NCBI GenBank assembly: GCA_003868215.1
Contig: QWDQ01000035.1
Span: forward strand, 124,001 to 188,000
Source of the DNA: Pseudophaeomoniella oleicola
Lineage: Eukaryota; Ascomycota; Eurotiomycetes; Phaeomoniellales; Phaeomoniellaceae
Direction of reading: 5' to 3'
DNA: 64,000 nucleotides
Positions within the stretch are counted from its first letter, which is position 1; the number at the start of each line of letters is the position of its first letter. This document shows, piece after piece, positions 9,461-18,051 of this stretch. The notes beneath the pieces were generated by a model that searched no databases, was not told the origin of the DNA, and saw only the letters and a list, made by a program, of their open reading frames with translations. The translations under genes and the position numbers were made by a program.

Positions 9461-11570
9461 CTATCTACCTACGCTCTCAACCCGGACGCCCAATTCTCTC
9501 ATCTTTGTTATGTCAAGGATCCCTTTTCCGTCGAACACCCATTTTGGCTCATTCATGTTGTACGCGATGCGTGCCCAGTCAAATGGTTCGGTTGAAATGA
9601 GATTACTGTTCACGATGCTTGATTTGCAATCAGCACAATCAGGTGGGCAGGCTGGCTGTGGAAGCAGTCTAAACGAGAGAAACGTCTCCTCTTCCGCTTC
9701 CGATTGCAGCTTTGTTTCGAATATAATGGAAGATCCCAAGGTTTGATCGGTCGATCGCGTTGTTTGTGATGAATCCACGGTCAGGACCTTTGTTTTGCTG
9801 GATTGACAAGGAATCACGTCGTTCTGTTTTGGTGAGTTCCGGAACTGATCACAGTCTGTGGTGATGAGTACGGCATCTGCTTGGAAACAGGCCTGATATG
9901 GATCGGCGTATATGGCAATAGAGGTATCGTGGCCTGTAAGCCCAGGCACAATACTTGCAGCATTCAGCTCCTGGATAATTCCCTCCTCTTTGCAATACGG
10001 ATCGAAAATCGCTATTCTCGAAGGTTTCTCTTGCAGCAACGTTTGTATGATGTTGACGACCAAAGAGTCTCGTGCGTCTCCGGTGCTCTTCTTGAATGCA
10101 AAGCCAAGGAAAGCAATGTTCTTCCCGACAAGATTCGAATGCATCCTATCAATGACTTTTCTCGCAAAACGCTGGCATTGACTCTCATTCAAGGAGCTGA
10201 CTTGCTCCCAGTAATGAGCAACGTCCTTCAATCCAAGAGACTCTGCAAGGTACACCAAGCTGGCAATGTCCTTTTTGAAGCAAGAACCGCCATATCCTAG
10301 ACCGGCTTTCAGAAAATGGGGTCCGATGCGTGAATCTAGTCCAATGGCTCTGGCAATTTGATCCACATTGGCGCCGGTACGATCGCAGATAGCACTGATA
10401 GAGTTGATACTGCTGATACGCTGAGCCAACATGGCGTTTGCGACCAGCTTGCACAACTCAGATGACCAGACGTCGATCGGGACAATTTTATCTCGCGAGA
10501 TCCAGGACGCATATACCTCAGTAAGAGCTGCTGCTGCTGCACGGCCAGTCGCTGTGTTGGACGAACCGATAATCACACGATCGGGATTGAGCAAGTTCTC
10601 TATAGCTGAACCTTCCGCTAAAAATTCCGGGTTCGATAGGATCTCAAATGATACTCCAGGACGGAGCGCTTCAAGCTATGTATGGTTTTAGTGTCGGTCT
10701 GCAACGATAGCCTGACGAAGGTCAAGTGAGTTAAGTATCATACCATATGCCTAATTCGCCGTTCTGTCCCCAAGGGCACCGTACTCTTTTCAACAATGAT
10801 CGTCCTGGGCTTCGCATACTGTGCAATATCTCGTACTATGCTATCCAAAGCCGCCATATTAGTTGCTTTCCCAGCGCCGACTCCGAAAGTCTTCGTAGGA
10901 GTATTGACCGCAAGCAGTATAGCGTCAGCTTGCGAGATTGAACGTTGCGAATCAGAAGTGAAGACGAGATTGGGAGTTCGTTTCAAACTTGCGCTATCGA
11001 CATCAGCAGCATGAGACATAATCCATCCATCCCCTGTTTCGGGTATCTTAGAGGCACCATCTCGAGTAATACGGACAACCTTGTCGAGGTTTGGCTCATG
11101 GATCGGGAGGTGTGAGGAACGCCACCGTCTCAGCCGCTCCTGATCTCTATCCAGTACTTCCACGTGGGTTGAAGGATTGTGCAACGCAATCACCGCGGCA
11201 GTCGGTGCACCTACGAATATCAGCTCATGTCGTCGTATCGCACCTCAACGCAGCAACGTTGCCGCTGCGTACATGGTGTTCGGAATCAAGGATTCATACC
11301 AACATATCCAGCGCCAATCACACAGAGTCGTTTGATTGGTGGTATGGCAGTGAAGTTATCTGCAGTTTCACCATCGGATGGTCTGGAATCCACGTCTTCG
11401 TATTCAAAACTAAGCAGTTCATGGACTCCCGAGTACAACGGAATATCTCGTATCTTGTGGGCGGGGAACGAAGGGCGAAAGGAAGGACTGCTAGTTGGTG
11501 TGGTAGGACCAGTCAAGTCGTCGCAAGAACTATCGTCAGTGTTCCCCAGGAGGGTCGGAAAATGGTCCAT
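9461..11570 (-). CDS. UDP-glucose 6-dehydrogenase family protein
   Basis: Exons on the minus strand are 11570..11300, 11210..10744 and 10675..9461 (650 residues). The introns (89 and 68 nt) restore CVIGAGYVGAPTAAVIA and RRIRHM followed by LEALRPGVSFEILSNPEF. The protein has the N-terminal Rossmann site (GAGYVG, about residue 85), STVPLGT, the central helical domain, the catalytic stretch FLKAGLGYGGSCFKKD (Cys near 378), the C-terminal NAD/UDP domain (GFAFKKSTGDARDS) and the end WVFDGKGILD. It should oxidise UDP-glucose to UDP-glucuronate in the cytosol. Unusual features are an 80-residue Ser/Pro-rich N-terminal extension and an in-frame insert of about 75 residues before FDWARI with a small Cys cluster (CPPDCADC). 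ATG 11570 is preferred; an in-frame ATG at 11714 exists, but a good 5'-UTR intron signal lies between them. It is divergent from the GT4 gene. Confidence 0.88.
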
Positions 11571-11925
11571 TGCCTCGATTCGAATGGGAACAGAGACAAA
11601 GGAGCAATGAGATGGCAGTAGAATTGGAGCAGGAGAATAATGAGATATCATCCTACCTTGGGAAACGATAGAGACATTGCATATGTCGAGACGAGGTGAA
11701 TTGGACCTAATCATTAGGTTGCCATGTGTATTCAGTAATCACAGGGCCGCTACAACGGGGTTGTAACAGGGGGGAAAGGAGGTGATGCACAGGGAGACCG
11801 CGTGATGAACGAACAATGTCTTACGGGGAGAGAAAATGACAACAGCTTATGACTCTTTGGGATTGTTCGTTGCTCGGAAGGGCTCGTCGTTGAAGACTGA
11901 GAGGAGATCATCTCATCAGAAAGTG

Positions 11926-12493
11926 ACTGGCAGATCTCGACTCTTGATCGCTACACGAGGAGTGCATGTATCAATGTGATTGGTCGGTGCAAAGAGATTC
12001 ACTGGGCAAGTCATCAGCCCAGACAGAAGAAACAGGAGAAAACAGGAGGGAACAGAAGAACAGGTCGGGAGGCCTCGATGAGAACGGAAGTCGACATAGA
12101 GTCCAACTGATAACCTCTAACTATCAGGGGCCCACGTGGGCACAGACACGACATTTGATGCGCTGAAACCGAGCATCAACTTCGAGTTCACCATTCATCA
12201 CATGAGAAGACGCAGACGGATTGGTCGAACTTCATTTGAAGTCTAACTGTTGCTGCGATAGGTTATATAGAGGTATAGATCAGGTCAGAGAGACCATAGA
12301 CTCTATAAGCAAAGAGCAGTCTTTCTGCTATATCATTGTACAGTCAAGAGAAAGCAATGAAATTTGTTGATCCATGATCAATGACGAGCAAACCCCCTAG
12401 ATCGTTGCCCCGCAAATCTCATCCATATCTTATCAAATTGTCCCCACATCCATAAGGGGTTAAGCGTCATCCATCTCATTAATATTGATAGAG
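11926..12493 (+). repeat. Diverged direct repeat, upstream copy (GT4 promoter)
   Basis: It matches 14048..14600 in the same order and orientation. Shared blocks are GTGCATGTATCAATGTGATTG (one base longer than quoted elsewhere), AGGCCTC..TGAG, a CAGGGG.CCAC block, AGTTCACC.TTCATC and GCAATGAA.TTT...TGATCA.TGA. Identity by eye is roughly two thirds, with small indels. Confidence 0.7.
12131..12140. promoter_or_regulatory. CACGTG palindrome (Pho4/NUC-1-type site)
   Basis: The sequence CCCACGTGGG sits 354 bp upstream of the GT4 start and about 560 bp from the dehydrogenase start. CACGTGGG is the preferred site of yeast Pho4, and the Neurospora orthologue NUC-1 also binds CACGTG. The matching position in the downstream repeat copy reads TCCACAGGGA, so the site is not kept there. 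Confidence 0.45.
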
Positions 12494-14032
12494 ATGTCGA
12501 CGCCTGTCCAACGTGCCAGGGTCACCGAATGCAAGGCTTTGCTACAGGCAGAATATGTGTCCTCTGTGTCCTCAGAGCCTCATCAAGTGTCACTCCGTCC
12601 GCTCAAGAGTGACGGGTTCCCACAGTCCTTGACGGGGAGGCGCGTTTTGCTTGCAACAGAGACCTTTGGACCGGTGAATGGGGTGAGTCGGACAACATTG
12701 AGTCTGGTGGGATACCTACGCGACAATGGCGTACAAGTGGCCGTCATAGCCCCTGCCTTTCGAGGGTCAAGGGAGAGTCTTAAAGCAAACGCCGAGGCAG
12801 ACGTACGGCTGCATGGATACCCCTTGCCGTATAATCCAGACCTTACCATTGTCTATCCGTTACGGATCGATGAATTGTTTAGGCGCACTTTTTGTCCCGA
12901 GGTCGTCTACTTGGCAAGCCCAGCATCGGTCGGCTTCCAGTTCATGCTGCAGCTAAGACAGCTGAATCGATCTCCTCTCGTACTATGCAATTTTCAGACC
13001 GATCTTGCCGCGTATAGCGAGATCATATTTCCAAAGCTGATGAGTCGATTCGCAGTCTGGTTACTGGGAGCTGTGCAAGGTAACTTGTTCAGCCATCCAT
13101 CAATTGACAAAGTGTTCTATCCCTCGGCCGCTGTTCACCACTATCTCGAAGATGTGGGAACACCAGGCGATAAGTTGGTCCATCTAGGGCGAGGAGTAGA
13201 CACGACTTTGTTCAACCCATCGCATCGAGATGAGGAATATCGGAACGAATTAGCTCCCAATGGAGAGCTGATACTGACTTGCGTGTGCCGTATGGCACCG
13301 GAAAAAGGGTTTGATTTCCTAGCAAAGGTAGTCGCGAAGCTCGCTGAGAACATGCTTCCCTTTAGATTACTCATCGTTGGAGGCAACCCAAATCCTTTTG
13401 TGGAAGAAAGAATTCATGATCTCTTCAGCTCGGTGGAAGACCACATCCTTTTTCTCGGCTTCCTGACGGGAACGTCGCTCGCCCGAGCCTATGCTTGTAG
13501 CGATGTCTTTCTGCATTGTTCAATCACCGAGACATTTGGGCTCGTGGTCCTAGAAGCGATGGCAAGTGGCGTCCCGGTCATTGCTCGCAATCAAGGCGGG
13601 CCGTCCGAAATCGTCCGCGATGGTAAAACTGGATATCTAGTTCCACCAGACAATATTGATACATTTGTCTCCCTCGTTCATCACTTATCCAGCAACAAGC
13701 CCCTTCGTGCAACTTTGTCAAGGGCTTCTCGAGAAGCCGCGGAAGACACCACGTGGGACAAGATCAATAACAGTGTTGCGTGGCACATTGCTGAGGATCT
13801 CACGAAACAGGAACAGAAACGACATGAGAAGACGCAGTCAAGGGATCAACCTGTCTCCCTACTGGGGTATTTCAACGAAATTATCATATGTCCATCAATG
13901 GAGAAGATCCGGCTTAATATAACCGTTGGGGTGATCGTGATATTTTGGGTTATTGCCGTTCTACCGTTGCTTTTGCACGGGAACAGTACCTCCGGGTCCA
14001 GTCGTAGGACTGTCAGAAAAGTAATAGCATGA
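12494..14032 (+). CDS. GT4-family glycosyltransferase with C-terminal membrane anchor
   Basis: This is a 512-residue single-exon protein. The N-terminal GT-B half starts RVLLATETFGPVNGVSRTTL (about residue 55). The C-terminal half has CRMAPEKGFDFL and the nucleotide-sugar motif ITETFGLVVLEAMASGVPVI (EX7E, about 345-353), then GGPSEIVRDGKTGYLVPP. This fits the GT4 clade that includes plant SQD2 and bacterial glycolipid synthases such as MgtA-type enzymes. One hydrophobic helix (TVGVIVIFWVIAVLPLLLH, about 475-495) near the C-terminus suggests a tail-anchored membrane enzyme. Its neighbour makes UDP-glucuronate, so transfer of glucuronic acid to a lipid or glycan is a reasonable but unproven guess. 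The ATG at 12494 gives a start in line with the family. Confidence 0.85.
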   Translation: MSTPVQRARVTECKALLQAEYVSSVSSEPHQVSLRPLKSDGFPQSLTGRRVLLATETFGPVNGVSRTTLSLVGYLRDNGVQVAVIAPAFRGSRESLKANAEADVRLHGYPLPYNPDLTIVYPLRIDELFRRTFCPEVVYLASPASVGFQFMLQLRQLNRSPLVLCNFQTDLAAYSEIIFPKLMSRFAVWLLGAVQGNLFSHPSIDKVFYPSAAVHHYLEDVGTPGDKLVHLGRGVDTTLFNPSHRDEEYRNELAPNGELILTCVCRMAPEKGFDFLAKVVAKLAENMLPFRLLIVGGNPNPFVEERIHDLFSSVEDHILFLGFLTGTSLARAYACSDVFLHCSITETFGLVVLEAMASGVPVIARNQGGPSEIVRDGKTGYLVPPDNIDTFVSLVHHLSSNKPLRATLSRASREAAEDTTWDKINNSVAWHIAEDLTKQEQKRHEKTQSRDQPVSLLGYFNEIIICPSMEKIRLNITVGVIVIFWVIAVLPLLLHGNSTSGSSRRTVRKVIA

Positions 14033-15018
14033 GTGGATGTGGTCGTGTAGTCACTCCACATTGCAAGCATCGAGAGTGATACGTCTCGCGCGGCGAGTGC
14101 ATGTATCAATGTGATTGATCCGTTCACTGAGTCAGACTGCTCAGACGTAGAAAGCAGTAGGCAGTCCAAGAGGCCTCAGTGAGGATAGAAATTGACACGA
14201 TCTGACCGGTATCCTGTAGCCCTCAGGGGTCCACAGGGACAGACGAGATATATGACGCGGAGAATCTAAACATCATCTCAAGTTCACCTTTCATCCCGTA
14301 AGAACAGAGGAAATTACGACTCGCATCAAAGGCTCATGGTTGATCCAACACAACATAGAATAATGAACAACCTAGAAGAGATCATAGAATCACTAAACGA
14401 AGACCATTCCCTCTCTTTTATATCATAATTAGCAGCAATGAAGTTTAGAGAATCTTGATCAGTGAGAAGCGATTTCTACACCGTGTCTCCTTACATCATC
14501 TCCTTATCTTATCTATATAACCCATATTTTGTAAGGGATAAAGTCTCGTCGATCTCCTTGGTGGCAGCGGAAATCTTTCTCCTTTGTATGTGCCCCCTTC
14601 CTGACGTGAGCGAGAGCTGTTTTCTTCTAAGGAATATATACAAGACCATCTTCTGCCTTGTCTTTGTGGTCAACTTCGGACCTGTTGCTCAGTCCGCTAA
14701 GCATACCGATACTCCTCAGATGCGGACTCTTGATGTTTCTCATTTCTTCTGATTAGAGGTGGCTTCCTTCACGAAATCATCTATATTGAAGGTCTTGACT
14801 TTATATCGAATCTCGGTTATGTTCTTATGCATCCCCGAATGTCCAGCCTACTTTACAGTGTGAATCCACGTACCTTGCATCTGTATGCCATTCCCAATAG
14901 CTCGACAAGCCTTTATGTTCTAGCTGTGTCGAGCTTCATCTTCATGCATGGCACCCAGCGGCTCGCATCCTTCCTATGAAACCACGCCGTTGGTAGTCTA
15001 TCTGTGGGCCAGCCCGCA
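14033..15018. other. Intergenic with downstream repeat copy
   Basis: About 14048-14600 is a diverged copy of the GT4 promoter. The rest, up to the next gene, shows no family-supported coding sequence. A 96-residue frame at 14462..14752 lies partly inside the repeat copy and looks like chance. Confidence 0.55.
14048..14600 (+). repeat. Diverged direct repeat, downstream copy
   Basis: This is a copy of the GT4 upstream region (11926..12493), lying just after the GT4 stop codon. It keeps the order of blocks up to the TATCTTAT...AAGGG.TAA stretch that precedes the GT4 start codon in the upstream copy. No intact GT gene follows it. A weak match to the first 30 bases of the GT4 coding region can be drawn near 14587 (ATGTGCCCC...GACGTG). 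Confidence 0.65.
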
Positions 15019-17107
15019 ATGCGCTCGTCCTCGCTACAGTCTACCCTATGCTGTACCCGCCGTTTCTTGCGCTCGTGCTTCCCCCACGGCAGACAGTGGC
15101 TTCGCACCGAGAGCCCACGGCAGCGCGAGATGATGGTGCGCATGTCGGTAGCAACGCTTCACACGGTTGCCGATGGTCAGAAAGGCGAAAGGCCTGGAGA
15201 TCTCATTTACCTTCAAGGTAGAGATCAATTGCGTCAGTCCATTGGAATTGCACTGGTATAGTTCTTGCTAGACGCTGACCATGACTCTCACAGCTAGACC
15301 CGCTGCCGAGGAGGATCTTTATAACTACACAACGAAAAGATGGCTGTATGTGAGACGGTCTCCCAGTTGACGCGGATCTAATTGAGTACCATTAGTTACA
15401 ATGAAGCTTACGAGCTATCACGGCGCCGCGTGCGTTTCAACCTTCAAGGTCTGATGGCAAAATCTGTGGAAGTTGTCGGTCAAGGAGTGACGAAATGTAT
15501 GACCTTGACTCTGCGTGACTTTACTAGAGAATTGCTTTGACATTTGCGCCAGGTGTCCGCATTATGAAATTCCGGGAAGGAGAGTACAATAAAGTATTCT
15601 TGCTGACAATGGACAACGGGATAGAAGTGGTCGCTAAAATCCCTAATCCAAACGCAGGCCCAGCTCATTATACAACTGCCAGTGAGGTCGCGACCATGGA
15701 CTATGTAGGTTTTCGTCATGTCTATATGAGCCGGAGTAGTTGACATGATTCAGCTTCAAAAAACCTTCGAGGTTCCTGTCCCAAAGGTTCTCGCGTGGAG
15801 CTCGAACACCTTGAACCCAGTGGAATCAGAATACATAATCATGGAGAAAGCCCGAGGCACAGTCTTGAGCGAGTGCTGGGGTCAAATGGAGCGCACTGCG
15901 AAGAACGAGATTATCGCTCAGATTGTGAGAATCCAGACACTATTGTCTTCGAAGCCCTTTCCTGCACATGGTTGTCTCTTCTTTCAAGAGGATTTACCCC
16001 AGAATGACCGTTGCTCGGATAATGTACCATCAGATCCGTCGCGAAGATATTCGATCGGACCCTTAGTGGATCCGACCATATGGGAAGATGGGAGGGACAA
16101 GCTCCCTATATCCAAAGGGCCTTGTTTGTTCTTCACCTCACGATCTTCAAACTGAGTTCGCTAACAGGGGTTCAGGGACATGTCTCCAGAATTATGCTAT
16201 TGATCTGGGCAATATTGAGCGCGAATGGGTCAAATTGAATGCGCGACCACGCATGAATTATCCTCGTGATGTCAAATTCCCTGAACAGCCAAGTGAAGCA
16301 CTGGAGACTATCAACAAGTATCTCTTAGTGGCTCCTTCCATTTCCAGGACTACCAACGAGACTCGAGATCTAGCAACTCGGATCTTTTCTCACCGAGATC
16401 TAAATTTGAGCAACATATTTATCGATCCCTCCACAAACGAGATCACCGCCATCATAGATTGGCAGGGATCTACAATCGGTCCTCTAGTGCTTCAGGCTGA
16501 AATTCCACGCATGGTCCGACACTTTCCTCCATTGAACCCAGGACTTTTTCTACCTGAAACTCCGGACGATTATAATATTTTGGATCCCGATGCTAAACGA
16601 AAGGCAGACATTACACACGAAAGTGCTCTCTGTCAAAAATACTATGAAGGGCTTACCGCGAAGGCGAACTCCCTACTTTATTCTGCGATAATCCACAACG
16701 ATACAAGTGCGGCGCCCTTCGTCGAACCTTTACAGCTTATATGCGGATGCTGGACAAATCGTGAAGTCTGGAAGCTCCGGGCTTCTTTGATAAACTTGTC
16801 TGAACGTTGGGACGAGCTCAATATCGATGTGGCGTGTCCGCTCGTCTTCACCAAAGAAGAGTTACATAAGCACGATAACGAACTTGAAAACCTAGACTAT
16901 ATCGAATCCATCATGGAAGCTTTCGAGAATGAGAGTATCCTACCAGCCGATGGTAGAGTAGATCCCGAGGACTTTGACGCTTACCAAAGTGTGAATCGGG
17001 ACCAGAAGGAAAAGTATGTCTCTCTATCTGATAGTGAAGATGACCGGCGTCTCAGGGCCGCGACTTGGCCCTGGCAGGACTGGCCGGAGAGAGTCAGCAA
17101 CTCGTGA
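15019..17107 (+). CDS. AIM9-like mitochondrial APH-family phosphotransferase
   Basis: There are six exons: 15019..15217, 15294..15345, 15396..15496, 15553..15704, 15754..16123 and 16176..17107 (601 residues; an alternative first codon is at 15004). The introns are 49-76 nt with GT-AG ends. After splicing the protein reads ARPAAEEDLYNYTTKRWLYN, then VTKCVRIMKFREGEYNKVFL, then EVVAKIPNPNAGPAHYTTAS, matching the AIM9/fungal APH family. Kinase-like motifs are present: the catalytic HRDLNLSN loop and the metal-binding IIDWQG. The N-terminus (MRSSSLQSTLCCTRRFLRS) is rich in Arg and Ser and lacks acids, fitting a mitochondrial targeting peptide. The substrate is unknown. Yeast AIM9 affects mitochondrial inheritance. 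The last intron (GTTTGT...TTCAG) removes what first looks like a frameshift near 16125 and restores GPW. Confidence 0.82.
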
Positions 17108-18051
17108 GACATTCAAATCGCACACTCTCGAGGTACAGCATCTTATATTGAGGCGTGCTCGATGCATAGTGGAGTGCATGGGAGCGCCTTGGAATCCTAA
17201 TCTTCAACGGGCTTAGGAGGTTGTTCAGAGATCAGAGTTGCGATTAGAGCTGATCGAGGTTCGTCGACGGAGGGCAGATCCAATAGGAACAACGGGAAAA
17301 GAATGATATCATATGCAGTAATCGTGGTCGGGCGGGCTGGATTTAACGGGTTCTCCGGATGAAGTCAAGAGTGAGGGACAGTCGGAAGATTTTAAAGGAC
17401 AGGTTGATAAAGTCCTTTTCTCGAAGACATTGTGTTGTAGAGAAAGAGCCTACCGTATATGTCCTTGCCTCACTGGCATCTGATATCGGATATAAAGATG
17501 ACATGAGGAGAGACTGGTCGACGTACCCGTCTAGAGCGCCACCATCGCATTGGAAGGACTGTCGTCTCATTCTGGTCACTCTGTTCAATCCTCAAGTAAG
17601 AGCGGCCCCAAGCCTCGGAAGTATAAAGCCAAGTCCTACAATCATTGCTTTTGTTAATTAGCTATAGTATCGTGGAGCTCGTCGTAATGGCGACAGAATG
17701 GGAGAACATAGTGTCACCGTGCGAAGGCATGGATGAGGAGTGGTTTAAGGAAGCCCTGAGCGCGATATCGGTTTACAGTATCTTGCTACGTAGTACAATA
17801 ATTGTTTTCTGCCAAGGCTACAAGGCCCCGCTTACTGTATGCGATGACCAAGTGAAGTTCCGGCGAAGATGCCCGTGAGCTCTGCATCAACAAGATTGCA
17901 TACTTTCTTTTCCGTCGCTACAATCCACCGTCTACGCGCATCATGTGTGTCGCTTTATTCCTAGTTACTGAACAGTAGCCTTTGCTCTCCGGGCTGACCC
18001 CATGGTGAAAGCCCGGTGTCTTTTCCATATGGATAACAATAATAAGGCACA
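17108..18051. other. Intergenic, AIM9-like to Est1-like gene
   Basis: No gene was recognised. Open frames of 66-100 codons occur (for example 17359..17661 and 17645..17878) with no known pattern. Confidence 0.5.

Larger units (their letters stand above)
11571..12493. promoter_or_regulatory. Divergent promoter of UGD-like and GT4 genes
   Basis: This 923-bp region lies between the two start codons. It contains the palindrome CCCACGTGGG at 12131..12140, which is an E-box of the Pho4/NUC-1 type (CACGTG followed by GG). STRE-like pentamers also occur (CCCCT near 12396, AGGGG near 12456). The right 570 bp is repeated, in diverged form, downstream of the GT4 gene. That these sites work is inference. 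Confidence 0.55.

Noticed and set aside
11926-14600. Terminal repeats of a mobile element around the GT4 gene
   Set aside because: The gene between them is a host-type glycosyltransferase, no element protein is present, and the upstream copy simply is the gene's promoter.
14462-14752. 96-codon frame after the GT4 gene
   Set aside because: It lies largely in the diverged promoter copy and has no family pattern.
16110-16180. Frameshift in the AIM9-like gene
   Set aside because: A 52-nt GT-AG intron joins the two frames and restores the conserved GPW motif.
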